Shown here piece by piece: positions 26,376 to 34,996 of a stretch of DNA of 64,000 bases (position 1 is its first letter; every line of letters starts with the position of its first letter). The notes beneath the pieces were generated by a model. That model had not been told where the DNA came from. It saw only the letters and a list, made by a program, of their open reading frames with translations, and did no database searches. Both the position numbers and the translations under genes were made by a program. Origin of the DNA: Acidobacteriota bacterium (GTDB taxonomy: Bacteria; Acidobacteriota; Terriglobia; Terriglobales; Acidobacteriaceae); contig JACPYL010000012.1 of assembly GCA_016196065.1 (NCBI GenBank), positions 62,001 through 126,000 on the forward strand, given 5' to 3'.

Positions 26376-26421
26376 GTCAGCCGCATCCATTACTCAATAA
26401 ATCTCGCCTCTGACCCCCGAA

Positions 26422-26451
26422 TTGACGCTGCCCAAGCAACCTCCGTATAAT
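26422..26451 (+). promoter_or_regulatory. Sigma-70-type promoter of ompH
   Basis: TTGACG (26422-26427) and TATAAT (26446-26451), spacer 18. The transcript would have a leader of about 110 nt containing a short frame from ATG 26455 of 15 codons, which I regard as incidental. Confidence 0.75.
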
Positions 26452-26566
26452 TCTATGCGTCCACACCATCTAGACGGTTCTGTGGGATATCGCCACGCCT
26501 GACGTTCGGCGTGAAGAGCCGGCACCGAGCATTTCCGGAACTATTCCGAAGGAGTTCAAAGGATCA

Positions 26567-27283
26567 ATGACCAGCAAGTTTATGAGAATTCTTGTGGCTG
26601 CAGTGTTCGCACTATCCCTGAGCGCATGGGCGCAGACCGCCGCGGACAACGCCGGCGCCCCCAACGCACCATCCTCTGCTGCTGCCACCCCGCTCGCCAC
26701 CGGCACCAAGGTTGGCACCATTAACATTGAAGGCGCAATCTTCAACTGCAACGAAGGTCGCCGTGACGCCGAAGCCCTCAGCAAGAAGCTCGAACCCAAG
26801 CAGGCCGAACTGAAGGGGGTCAGCGACGAAATCGAAGGCCTCAAGAAGCAGCTCAGCACCCAGGGCGACAAGATGAACGAGGAAGCCGCCGCCACCCTTC
26901 GCAAACAGATCGAGACCAAGCAAAAAGCATTCGAACGCTCGGTCCAGGACGCCCGCGAAGAAGCGCAGGGCCAGCAGGGCGAGATCATGCAGCGCGTGCT
27001 CGGCAAGATGGCGCCCGTGATCGCGAAGTACGCTGCCGACAACGGCTACGGACTTCTCATCGACACCTCTCAACAATGGCCGCAAGGTCCCGTAATCATG
27101 GCTGGACCCTCCGTTGACCTCACCACCCAGATCATCGAAGCCTACAACATTAAGTCGGGAGTGCCCGCACCGCCAGCATCCGCTGGAGGAACGAAGCCTG
27201 CGGCGAAGCCCGCAACCTCGCCTGCGAAACCGGCGGCTGCCCCGGCTCCCAAGCCTGCCACGAGCAATCCGCCGAAGCAGTAA
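26567..27283 (+). CDS. OmpH/Skp family periplasmic chaperone
   Basis: A 238-residue protein with a signal peptide (1-23), an Ala/Pro/Thr spacer, then an OmpH domain (about 48-190). The core starts with KVGTINIEGAIFNCNEGRRD, continues as a long coiled coil (about 75-150, heptads rich in K/E/Q) and ends in APVIAKYAADNGYGLLIDTS. Skp/OmpH chaperones hold unfolded outer-membrane proteins. The Pro/Ala/Lys-rich tail (195-238) is unusual. The gene sits just after an outer-membrane receptor and before tonB, with its own promoter and terminator. Confidence 0.92.
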   Translation: MTSKFMRILVAAVFALSLSAWAQTAADNAGAPNAPSSAAATPLATGTKVGTINIEGAIFNCNEGRRDAEALSKKLEPKQAELKGVSDEIEGLKKQLSTQGDKMNEEAAATLRKQIETKQKAFERSVQDAREEAQGQQGEIMQRVLGKMAPVIAKYAADNGYGLLIDTSQQWPQGPVIMAGPSVDLTTQIIEAYNIKSGVPAPPASAGGTKPAAKPATSPAKPAAAPAPKPATSNPPKQ

Positions 27284-27312
27284 CGACACCAATCATCGAA
27301 CGATAGTTCCCA

Positions 27313-27345
27313 AGGCCGCGTGCAAGCGCGGCCTGTTTCTTTTTC
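27313..27345 (+). terminator. Intrinsic terminator of ompH
   Basis: Eight-bp stem AGGCCGCG/CGCGGCCT with a six-base loop, followed by GTTTCTTTTTCTC. Confidence 0.9.
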
Positions 27346-27423
27346 TCTCCGCATCGTTTCTGCAGGAGCAAACTCCGCCGCACAGGTGTCTGTAGCACTA
27401 ACGGGGCCCGTTCGGAGGACATC

Positions 27424-28140
27424 ATGTTCAACACGCTCGAAACTTCCTGGGATCACTCCGCCCGCCGCGGTTGGTCCGCTCTCGCATCCTTCACCGCGCA
27501 AGCCATGGCATTGAGTTTGTTGTTGCTCATCCCGCTGTTGATCGTTCCAGGCCCGCCGCACCTCATGTTCTGGGAGAGGGTCATTCTTCCGCCTCCCGGC
27601 CGAACTGCGCCGCCCGTGCTTCGTCAGCATCCCGCAGAGCAAGCCACCACCAATCTCAATGGAGAACACGTGATTGCGCCACCCAGTATTCCGGACACGA
27701 TCGCCGATGTGCACGATAGGCCGGTTGCGGACACGCCTGACCTCAGAAATTTGCCACTAGATGGTGGAATAGGACCGGCTCGACGTGGCGTCGACAATTC
27801 AGTCGGAAATTCCATCGCGGTCGTTCCGCCCAAGCCCCCAGCTCCCACGCACCCTCTGAAGATTTCTCACTGGGCGGAAGGCAATCTCATCTTTCGCGTG
27901 CAGCCCGTCTATCCACCACTCGCTCGCCAGGCGCGCATTCAAGGAACGGTGCAACTGCGAGCCATCATCAGCAAACAAGGGACAATCGAAAATCTGATCT
28001 TGGAGAGCGGACATCCCATGCTCGCCGGAGCCGCCATCGACGCCGTCCGTCAATGGCGCTATCGTCCCTACCTCCTCAACGACGACCCCATAGAAATCGA
28101 AACCGAAATCACCGTGAACTTCTTGTTGTCGGGGAACTAG
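27424..28140 (+). CDS. TonB family energy transducer
   Basis: A 238-residue TonB. One membrane anchor lies at about residues 21-43 (ASFTAQAMALSLLLLIPLLI), a Pro-rich periplasmic linker at about 50-140, and a C-terminal TonB domain at about 150-238 with YPPLARQARIQGTVQLRAII and GHPMLAGAAIDAVRQWRYRP. It connects an ExbB/ExbD motor (not in this window) to TonB-dependent receptors such as that at 23909. A GGAGG site (27414) precedes the ATG by five bases. Confidence 0.92.
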   Translation: MFNTLETSWDHSARRGWSALASFTAQAMALSLLLLIPLLIVPGPPHLMFWERVILPPPGRTAPPVLRQHPAEQATTNLNGEHVIAPPSIPDTIADVHDRPVADTPDLRNLPLDGGIGPARRGVDNSVGNSIAVVPPKPPAPTHPLKISHWAEGNLIFRVQPVYPPLARQARIQGTVQLRAIISKQGTIENLILESGHPMLAGAAIDAVRQWRYRPYLLNDDPIEIETEITVNFLLSGN

Positions 28141-28144
28141 AAGC

Positions 28145-28200
28145 GAGCCGCGGAGCGGCGCAAGATTACAGCCCACGGCGCAAGCCGTGGGTTAGCGCCG
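28145..28200 (+). repeat. CCGCGGAGCGG / CCCACGGCGCAAGCCGTGGG palindromes
   Basis: Two adjacent hairpins (AGCCGCGGAGCGGCG, and CAGCCCACGGCGCAAGCCGT continuing GGG) match those at 10574-10620 and 21150-21190 and the reversed copy at 63415-63470. Confidence 0.8.
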
Positions 28201-28249
28201 GAAAGTCTCTAGCCCCGGGGGCGATAGCAACAAGTCTCGCCTGGTGGGA

Positions 28250-28431
28250 GTGGCTCAGTTTGAAAGAGATTCGTATCAGGGCATCGCTTCAGCGATGCCG
28301 CGAAATACGAAAATCAAGCGGCTTGAGCCGCTGGGCTTGAGGGCAAGGCAGCGGCTGAAGCCGGTTCGCGGTTGTTTCTTTGGCATGCCTGAAGGCATGC
28401 GCTGATACGAATCTCTTTCAACCTGAGCCAC
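28250..28431. repeat. MITE-like element with 29-bp terminal inverted repeats
   Basis: The left end (28250-28278, starting GTGGCTCAGTTTGAAAGAGA) and the right end (28403-28431) are reverse complements at 28 of 29 positions. The 124-bp interior holds four small hairpins (ATCGCTTCAGCGAT, GCGGCTTGAGCCGC, CGGCTGAAGCCG, GCATGCCTGAAGGCATGC). No coding capacity. Related ends lie near 61500-61545 and 57210. The right end is 12 bp upstream of the alr -10 box. Confidence 0.85.
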
Positions 28432-28443
28432 TACCCGCCCGTT

Positions 28444-28449
28444 TATAAT
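28444..28449 (+). promoter_or_regulatory. -10 element of alr, leaderless arrangement
   Basis: Perfect TATAAT seven bases before the GTG start. Upstream promoter sequence is provided by the end of the inverted-repeat element. Confidence 0.6.
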
Positions 28450-28456
28450 CGCCCCA

Positions 28457-29611
28457 GTGAACGCCCCGCGCCGTGACCGCTCTCCGACAACGACCAGCCC
28501 CAACTGGGCTGAAGTTTCCCTCGACGCTCTCCGCCACAACTACCGCGCTGTCGGCAAGCATGTCGGGGAGAATGTCCGCATCTGCGCCGTCGTCAAGGCC
28601 GACGCCTACGGACACGGCTCCGCCCGCTGCGCCCAGGCTCTCGAATCCGAAGGCGCGCCCTGGTTCGGAGTCACCGGCACCGAAGAAGCCATGGCTCTCC
28701 GCCAGGCCGGAATCAAGGCCCGCCTTCTCTTGATGACCGGCATCTGGAAAGGCGAAGAAGACGAAGTTGTCGCCAACCAGCTCACGCCGATCGTCTGGGA
28801 AAAATGGCACATCGATCGGCTCGAAGCCGCCGCCTCAAGAAAACAGACCACACTCCCCGTCCATCTCAAGATCGATACCGGGATGACCCGCCTCGGCGTA
28901 TGCCCTGAAGCGTTGCCCGCGATCATTGCCGCGCTCGCTTCCAGCCCTCATCTCAAACTCGAAGGCGTGAGCACGCACTTCGCAACCGTCCGCGATCCCG
29001 AGAAGACGCGTAAACAAACCGCGCTCTTCGAAGGCGCTCTCGCCATTCTCGCCGCAAACAAATTGCAGCCCGCACTCATCCACATGGCGAACTCCGCCGC
29101 GACGCTCGCCCGTTCCGAAACCTGGAAGACCTTGATCCGTCCCGGCATCGCCCTCTACGGATACTCCAAAATTCGCACCGCCGGCACCAAACCTGTCGAC
29201 GTCGCGACGCCGCTTCATCCCGTACTTGCCTGGAAGACCCGCCTGATCGCTCTGAAAGACGTTGCTCCCGGACAAGCCATCGGCTACGGCGGCACATTCG
29301 TCACCCAGCAGCGCAGCCGCATCGCGATCCTGCCCGTGGGCTACGCCGACGGCTTTCACCGCCTCCTCTCCAATCGCGGACGCGTCATCGTTCGCGGTGA
29401 ATTCGCTCCCGTCGTCGGAAGCGTCTCCATGGACCTCACCACCGTTGACGTCACCAGCATTCCCGGCATCGATATCGGCGACGAAGTGATCCTGATGGGA
29501 GAAAGCAATAACAAAATCATCGATGCCGGAGAACACGCCCGCATCTGCGAAACCATCCCCTACGAAATCCTCTGCAGCATCTCCAAACGAGTCCCCAGAA
29601 TCTACCTGTAG
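28457..29611 (+). CDS. alr: Alanine racemase
   Basis: Alr interconverts L- and D-alanine with PLP and supplies D-Ala for peptidoglycan. The 384-residue protein has the PLP-lysine motif VVKADAYGHG (K47 region), the TIM-barrel segments KIDTGMTRLGV and LIHMANSAATL, and the second-domain motif IGYGGTFVTQ with the catalytic tyrosine. It ends in the characteristic SISKRVPRIYL. The GTG start is supported by the N-terminal W-x-E-V-x-L-D-A-L-x-x-N motif shortly after it. No binding site is present; a leaderless mRNA is likely. Confidence 0.96.
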   Translation: MNAPRRDRSPTTTSPNWAEVSLDALRHNYRAVGKHVGENVRICAVVKADAYGHGSARCAQALESEGAPWFGVTGTEEAMALRQAGIKARLLLMTGIWKGEEDEVVANQLTPIVWEKWHIDRLEAAASRKQTTLPVHLKIDTGMTRLGVCPEALPAIIAALASSPHLKLEGVSTHFATVRDPEKTRKQTALFEGALAILAANKLQPALIHMANSAATLARSETWKTLIRPGIALYGYSKIRTAGTKPVDVATPLHPVLAWKTRLIALKDVAPGQAIGYGGTFVTQQRSRIAILPVGYADGFHRLLSNRGRVIVRGEFAPVVGSVSMDLTTVDVTSIPGIDIGDEVILMGESNNKIIDAGEHARICETIPYEILCSISKRVPRIYL

Positions 29612-29654
29612 AGACCCTAGAGTAGAGACCCGGCTTGCCGCGTCTCCCCGCTGC

Positions 29655-29660
29655 TAAAAT
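29655..29660 (+). promoter_or_regulatory. -10 element of the ABHD18-like gene, leaderless arrangement
   Basis: TAAAAT seven bases before ATG 29668. Confidence 0.4.
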
Positions 29661-29667
29661 CAAGCTG

Positions 29668-30804
29668 ATGCCCTCGCGCTACGCCCAATGGATGTATAAC
29701 TGGGAAACCCGTCTCACCTCGGTCGATAACAACCGCGTGATCCGCCCCTTGGACTGGGGCGTCGAATGGACCCAGCACTGGCCCGGCCGCAATGGAGGCC
29801 CCTCCAGCCACTCGCCCGCCGACCTGCTCGCCTATTTCAAAACTTTCAACGACCACATCATCGAGAACAGCGACGCCTTCTACTCCTACCAGAAGCCAAC
29901 CGACTTCCGTCTCGAGCGCCGTGAAGTCCAGGTCTTCAGCACTCGCGCCGTTCCCGACCCAAAGTTAGAAGAGAAAGTTCGTGGCACGTACGCCGACTTC
30001 CTCCGCTTCACTTCGCCCGTACGAACTCCCTATCCCGAGAACGATCTAGCCAACGCCCGCTGGTTTCCCGCTGAAGAAAAAAAACATGCAGGACAATCCC
30101 GCCGCGCCGTAGTCCTTCTCCCGCACTGGAACGCCGACGCCCTCGCCTATAACTCCCTGTGCCGCGCCTTCAACTGGATGGGCATCTCCGTCCTGCGTCT
30201 AAGCCTGCCGCATCACGACATTCGCCGTCCCAAAGAAATTCATCGCGCCGACTACGCCGTCTCCGCCAACATTGGCCGCACCATGGACGCCATGCGCCAG
30301 GGCGTCATCGACGTCCGCTGTTGTCTCGACTGGCTCGAATCGCAAGGCTACAACCGCTTCGGCATCGTCGGTACCAGCCTCGGATCCTGTTACGCCTTCA
30401 TTGCCACCGCCCACGATCCGCGCATCAGCGTTGCCGCCTTCAATCACGCTTCTACTTATGTCGCCGACGTAGTCTGGCACGGACAATCCACCCGCCACGT
30501 TCGCGAGGGATTGGAGCCCGCGATTCAACTCGACGATCTTCGCAACGTATGGCGTGCCGTCAGCCCGATGGTCTACTTCGACAAATTTTCCCGATGGCCC
30601 CGCAAATCGCTGATCATCTATGCGCGCTACGATCTGACCTTCTTACCCGAGTTATCCGAAGCCGTCGTCGACGAATTCGCCCGCCACAAACTCAACCACA
30701 AAGTAGTCGTCCTCCCCTGCGGCCACTACACCATGGGAGAAACTCCCTTCAAATACATGGACGGCTGGCAACTAGGAAACTTCCTGAGAACCGCCTTCGA
30801 CTAA
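29668..30804 (+). CDS. Alpha/beta hydrolase, ABHD18 (DUF2048)-like
   Basis: A 378-residue cytosolic alpha/beta hydrolase. The nucleophile elbow is GTSLGS (FGIVGTSLGSCYAF). Before it are the conserved VLLPHWNADALAYNSLCRAF and ISVLRLSLPHHD strands, and near the end the acid and histidine candidates are LIIYARYDLTFLPE and VVLPCGHYTMGETPF. This arrangement matches the ABHD18/DUF2048 group of unknown substrate. ATG 29668 was chosen over 29635 because it begins at a conserved SRYAQWMYNWE region and lies behind a -10 box. It follows alr by 56 bp, possibly an independent transcript. Confidence 0.82.
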   Translation: MPSRYAQWMYNWETRLTSVDNNRVIRPLDWGVEWTQHWPGRNGGPSSHSPADLLAYFKTFNDHIIENSDAFYSYQKPTDFRLERREVQVFSTRAVPDPKLEEKVRGTYADFLRFTSPVRTPYPENDLANARWFPAEEKKHAGQSRRAVVLLPHWNADALAYNSLCRAFNWMGISVLRLSLPHHDIRRPKEIHRADYAVSANIGRTMDAMRQGVIDVRCCLDWLESQGYNRFGIVGTSLGSCYAFIATAHDPRISVAAFNHASTYVADVVWHGQSTRHVREGLEPAIQLDDLRNVWRAVSPMVYFDKFSRWPRKSLIIYARYDLTFLPELSEAVVDEFARHKLNHKVVVLPCGHYTMGETPFKYMDGWQLGNFLRTAFD

Positions 30805-30814
30805 CAAAAAACCT

Positions 30815-30845
30815 ATGTGGCGCGGGCGCCCCCGCCCGCGAACCC
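30815..30845 (+). repeat. GCGGGCGCCCCCGCCCGC repeat
   Basis: TGTGGCGCGGGCGCCCCCGC plus CCGCGAAC, the type copy of the repeat family found at 32618, 33276, 34888 and inside mnmE. Confidence 0.85.
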
Positions 30846-30864
30846 ATGAAGTCTCACGAGGTCC

Positions 30865-32493
30865 TTACTGCACAGTGAAACTTCCCCTGGCAATTGCCGA
30901 ACCGCCCTTGGTCTTCAACGAGACCTTAGCCGGTGAGGTGACGCCTGCCGGCACCGTTGCCGTCACCGCCGTGTCGGAAACCACGTTGAAAACGCCCGGC
31001 CCCAGAACCACACGGCCAATGGTGACGCTCGTGGTCTGCTTCAGGCTCATGCCGGTAATTGTGATCACAGTTCCCACCGGCCCGCTCTTCGGATTAAAGT
31101 CCGAGATGGAGGGAAGCACTTTGAACGTCTGCGGCGTTACCAGGTCGCCGGTTGGCATGCTGACTTTGACTGGGCCAGTCATCGCGCCCGCCAGGGGCGA
31201 AATGATCGCCGCGGTATCGTTGATCGGGATGAGCTTCCCCGGCCCGCCTCCAAACGTGACCCCGGTAGCGCTTAAGAAACCTTGTCCCAGGATTCCCGCC
31301 GCATCCCCAACGTGACCCGACGTGATGATGACGAGTGAGATGAAGGGCTTCAGACTGGCGTCATAACTGTAAAGAACGCCGTAGGCCGGCTGTTGGCTTC
31401 CTCCGTGATTCGTCGTGCCGTAGATGATCCCATTGGTATGCAACACAGGTGTGGACATCGGCGTGTCGCCGCTGGATGTGCCAAAGTCGTGCAGCACGGT
31501 AAAGGTTGTTCCCTGCGTATTGATCTTGAACAGAGTGCCTTGGCTGTTGGCTCCTCCCCTCGTGGCGACGCTGTACAGGAACCCGTCACTTCCCTGGACC
31601 ATTCCGGCCGGCGGATTCTCGCCCTCGATAGCCTGAAAGCTGTGCAGCGTCTTGTAACCACCGCCGGTGGCCGACATCACGAATACGCTCCCGAACCCGT
31701 TCGCGCCTCCCCAATTTGTAGTGCCGTAGAGCTTTCCGTCCGCCGCTTGCAGGACGGGGCCAGCAGGGTTCTTTCCCTCGGTTCCAGAGGTGCCAAAACT
31801 GTGGACGATCTTCAGTACTCCCTTTGTCGTCAGCCGGAACACTGTGCCTTGATTAAACGTGCCACCATTCGGAGTCGTCCCATAAAGATTTCCATCCGTA
31901 CCCAGAATGAGGGGCGCAATTGTCTGTGAGGGTAGCGTTGCGATAACCGAGAACGCCCCGGTGGACAAATTGATCTTGTACGCTTTGCCCGGATTCGTCC
32001 CGTTGTCGGTAACTCCGTAAATATTCCCATCTGGTGCCTGGATGGGTGGAGCCCAGGGGAATGCGCCGTCGGTGCCATCGGTGAAGTTGTACAGGATGGT
32101 CATGACTCCGTCGCGATACTTGAAAACTGTGCCTTTATCCGACGTGCCGCCTCGTTCCGTCGCCCCGTAGAAGTTGCCGTCCCATCCGAAACTCAGTCCC
32201 GACTGCGGCGTGTTCCCATCCGGTTTGCCGAGAAAGTCGTAGAGATCGAGCACGGTTCCGTCGGGTGCGATGCTGAAGACCGAGCCATCGTGGGACAGCT
32301 GCGTTTGCAGCGTTCCATAGAGGCTGCCGTCCAATCCTTGTGTGAGCAATGCGGGGCCCATCGGATTGGCTCCTTCCTGGTGCCAGTCAAAGTTGTGCAC
32401 TTCGGTGTACTGCGCGTGCAGCAGCGGACTGACAGCAAGAAGAACGAATGCAAGAACGAAACGGATGGATCGGGCGGCTACGAAGGGACTCAT
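30865..32493 (-). CDS. GloVer-repeat exported protein with C-terminal IPT/TIG-like domain
   Basis: A 542-residue secreted protein: signal peptide (1-27, PLLHAQ), then about nine tandem repeats of roughly 38 residues whose core reads like GNLYGTTPNGGTFNQGTVF (GloVer repeats, TIGR03803, a presumed beta-propeller), and a C-terminal immunoglobulin-like region with ISDFNPKSGPVGTVITITG resembling IPT/TIG domains. The function is unknown; a surface or extracellular role is likely. An AAGGAG site precedes the ATG. It converges with the hydrolase gene at 29668. Confidence 0.9.
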   Translation of the reverse strand: MSPFVAARSIRFVLAFVLLAVSPLLHAQYTEVHNFDWHQEGANPMGPALLTQGLDGSLYGTLQTQLSHDGSVFSIAPDGTVLDLYDFLGKPDGNTPQSGLSFGWDGNFYGATERGGTSDKGTVFKYRDGVMTILYNFTDGTDGAFPWAPPIQAPDGNIYGVTDNGTNPGKAYKINLSTGAFSVIATLPSQTIAPLILGTDGNLYGTTPNGGTFNQGTVFRLTTKGVLKIVHSFGTSGTEGKNPAGPVLQAADGKLYGTTNWGGANGFGSVFVMSATGGGYKTLHSFQAIEGENPPAGMVQGSDGFLYSVATRGGANSQGTLFKINTQGTTFTVLHDFGTSSGDTPMSTPVLHTNGIIYGTTNHGGSQQPAYGVLYSYDASLKPFISLVIITSGHVGDAAGILGQGFLSATGVTFGGGPGKLIPINDTAAIISPLAGAMTGPVKVSMPTGDLVTPQTFKVLPSISDFNPKSGPVGTVITITGMSLKQTTSVTIGRVVLGPGVFNVVSDTAVTATVPAGVTSPAKVSLKTKGGSAIARGSFTVQ

Positions 32494-32804
32494 ATGCTAC
32501 TCCTTATTGAGTAATGTGCGAAACCAGACCCAATTGGCTCACGCTCCACAAAAAAAAGCCGGCACGAAATCGTTAATTTCGACCTAACCCCCGTATTTTC
32601 AGCTCACAGAAAAACATGTGGCGCGGGCGCCCCCGCCCGCGAACCCCGAATCTCTCCCCCGCCCCGACAGGGACCACGAGTGCACCCGTCCTACATGACG
32701 TTGGAAGTACATCAATCATCCCGTAGCCGCCAGCGTCAAAATCCTTTTTCAAAACGCAAGCTCGTCGGCGTAGCCTGCCAAAGTGCTCGATGAGAGGAGC
32801 GGTC
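32494..32804. other. Divergent gap between the GloVer and cupin genes
   Basis: Contains one GCGGGCGCCCCCGCCCGC repeat (32618-32645) followed by diverged sequence related to that after the copies at 33276 and 34888. Beyond that I see only the ribosome-binding sites of the two flanking genes. Confidence 0.6.
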
Positions 32805-33248
32805 ATGAAAAGGCTAAAGCTCGCAGTATTGGTCTGCGCCACAGTCACGCTGATGTTGGGGGATACGACCAGGAAAGAGATCATCGCGTGCACTCCGCAA
32901 CAAGTGCGATGGTTCACGCCGTCGTACTACACCGATGGCCGCGAGCGAGCGCAGTTATTCGGCGACTCAAGCCGCGGCGGTGCATGGATCGATCGTGTCA
33001 GGATGCCCGCCGGCAAACGCGTCCTCGCGCATACGCACCCGCAGGACGAACTCGTCACGGTCATCGAAGGAACTTGGTATGTGGGCCAGGGAACAAGATT
33101 CAACTCCAAAGAGCTGAAAGCGTATCCGCCGGGCAGTTTCATCGTCATTCCGGCCGGCATAGCTCATTTTGTTGAGGCGAAGGACGGTACCGTAATCGTT
33201 CAACTCAACGGCAATGGCAAATTTCACACGGACTATGTTGAGAAATAG
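32805..33248 (+). CDS. Exported cupin-domain protein
   Basis: A 147-residue single-domain cupin with a signal peptide (residues 1-21). Both cupin motifs are visible: AHTHPQDELVTVIEGTWYVG, with two of the metal-ligand histidines and the glutamate, and PGSFIVIPAGIAHFVEAKDG, with the last histidine. Substrate unknown. The start ATG 32805 follows GAGGAG with good spacing; an upstream ATG (32790) overlaps the site. Flanked on both sides by repeats. Confidence 0.88.
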   Translation: MKRLKLAVLVCATVTLMLGDTTRKEIIACTPQQVRWFTPSYYTDGRERAQLFGDSSRGGAWIDRVRMPAGKRVLAHTHPQDELVTVIEGTWYVGQGTRFNSKELKAYPPGSFIVIPAGIAHFVEAKDGTVIVQLNGNGKFHTDYVEK

Positions 33249-33269
33249 AGATTGCCAAGCCATGCATTT

Positions 33270-33690
33270 GTGTTCGCGGGCGCCCCCGCCCGCGAACACT
33301 ATACCGCTCCTCAACTTCAACAGGGTGCACTCGTTCCCCCGCCCATCTTGCTCTTGGGTGGCGCAGCGGTTCACCGCTGCGATCAAGACTGTCTTTGTAT
33401 GAAATGAGACCATAGCCCCCGCCCGCGAACTCTATACCGCTCCTCAACTTCAACAGGGAGTAACTCGTTCCCCCGCCCATTTTGCTTTTGGGTGGCGCAG
33501 CGGTTCACCGCTGCGATCAAGACTGTCTTTCTAGGAGAGAGGGCTTTAGCCCCGCCGGCCCCGACTATAGATCGGAGCGCAGCCGCCAGTGCACTACCGT
33601 TTAGAGAGGACAAGAACGGGAGGGCACGACTTCAGTCGTGCCGCCGAGTTCGCTAGAGACGAGGGGCTTTAGCCCCGGAGGTAATAGGAG
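33270..33690 (+). repeat. Composite repeat cluster with two tandem copies of about 135 bp
   Basis: The unit is CCCCCGCCCGCGAAC, then CTATACCGCTCCTCAACTTC, then a GTTCCCCCGCCCAT stretch and the hairpin GGTGGCGCAGCGGTTCACCG (33353-33385 and 33486-33519). It is followed by GGGCTTTAGCCC (33540), CACGACTTCAGTCGTG (33627) and GGGGCTTTAGCCCC (33664). This fills the 510-bp gap before the epoxide hydrolase gene. No gene is seen. Confidence 0.85.
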
Positions 33691-33758
33691 TTACATTAAG
33701 GGACGCCTTCCCCGTTGCGCGGCATCTCGAAGATCACGACCAAGAGGGAGTAATTGCA

Positions 33759-34835
33759 GTGGAACCATTTCGAATTCAAGTCGCGGATGACGTGCTCAAT
33801 GATTTGCGGGGACGGTTGCGCCAAACAAGATGGCCCGACCAGGTACCCGGCATCGACTGGAAACAAGGCACCGAGTTGAACTGGCTGCGACGCCTCGTGT
33901 CCTACTGGGCCGACGAGTTCGACTGGCGTAGCTGGGAGCGAAGGCTCAACGCGCTGAACCACTTCACCTGGGAGGGCATCCACTTTGTGCACCAGCGTGC
34001 GACATCCGGTAGTGGTGTGCCGCTCATTCTCACGCACGGCTGGCCCGGCAGTTTCCTCGATTACGTGCCGATGCTGCCGATGCTCGAACACTTCGACGTG
34101 GTCGTACCCTCCCTGCCCGGTTATGGTTTTTCGCCGCGTCCACCCAAAGTCGGCATCAACTATCGGTACGTCGCGGATCGCTTGCACCGGCTCATGTCTG
34201 AGCTTGGGTATTCGCGTTACGCCGCGAGCGGTTATGACTTTGGCGCCGGAGTAACGACGATCCTTGCGTTCGACCATCCCCAGTCGGTGGTCGGGATCCA
34301 TCTCACCACACTGGAATCGGATCTCGCCCCCGTGGTGGACGACAAGGATCTATCCGATGCTGAGCGTTCGTACCTCGCGGTGAATCGGGCCTGGGATGTG
34401 ACGGAGCGCGGATACAGCGCGATCCAGTCCACCAAGCCGCAGACGGTTGGCTATGGACTCAACGACTCCCCGGCAGGGCTCGCGGCGTATCTCGGCGAGA
34501 AGTGGCACTCGTGGAGCGACGTTACCCCGGCCGACGACTTCCTCTGCGCCACGTTCACTCTGTACTGGATCACCCAGAGCATCACTTCGTCGATGCGCGA
34601 CTATTGGGACAATCGCTGGCACCCGGTCGATCCCGCTTACATCAGCACGCCCACCGCGTTTGGTCTGTTCGCGCACCAGAAAGTTCCCGAGGGTGACCTG
34701 CCTCGCTCGTATTTGGAACGCCTATACAACATCCAGCGCTGGACCGTCTTTCCGCGCGGCGGCCACTTCGCCCACGCTGAGGAACCAGCAGCAGTAGCAG
34801 CAGACCTGACCACCTTCTTCCGTACCCTAAGCTGA
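33759..34835 (+). CDS. Epoxide hydrolase (EHN-domain alpha/beta hydrolase)
   Basis: A 358-residue enzyme with the N-terminal EHN domain (MEPFRIQVADDVLNDLRGRL, about 1-105) followed by an alpha/beta hydrolase core. The oxyanion motif is LTHGWPGSFLDYV, the nucleophile is the aspartate of SGYDFGAG, and the catalytic histidine is in GGHFAHAEEP. The family opens epoxides to diols. The usual nucleophile context GGDWG is altered to GYDFG, so the activity may differ. The start is GTG, with an AGAGGGAG sequence nine bases upstream. No linked pathway genes. Confidence 0.88.
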   Translation: MEPFRIQVADDVLNDLRGRLRQTRWPDQVPGIDWKQGTELNWLRRLVSYWADEFDWRSWERRLNALNHFTWEGIHFVHQRATSGSGVPLILTHGWPGSFLDYVPMLPMLEHFDVVVPSLPGYGFSPRPPKVGINYRYVADRLHRLMSELGYSRYAASGYDFGAGVTTILAFDHPQSVVGIHLTTLESDLAPVVDDKDLSDAERSYLAVNRAWDVTERGYSAIQSTKPQTVGYGLNDSPAGLAAYLGEKWHSWSDVTPADDFLCATFTLYWITQSITSSMRDYWDNRWHPVDPAYISTPTAFGLFAHQKVPEGDLPRSYLERLYNIQRWTVFPRGGHFAHAEEPAAVAADLTTFFRTLS

Positions 34836-34884
34836 GGGCCATGCAACAAGTCGGAGCCCTGGCACGAGGAAGATTTGAAAAGCC

Positions 34885-34960
34885 TATGTGGCGCGGGCGC
34901 CCCCGCCCGCGAACTCTATACCGCCCCTCGACTTCAAGAGGGGCTGCTCGCCCCAGAACC
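34885..34960 (+). repeat. GCGGGCGCCCCCGCCCGC repeat with CTATACCGC tail
   Basis: Third complete copy of the composite element, without the GGTGGCGCAGCGG hairpin, between convergent genes. Confidence 0.8.
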
Positions 34961-34996
34961 CTAGCTCCATCCCGTAGCTCTGAAAGCCAACCACGC

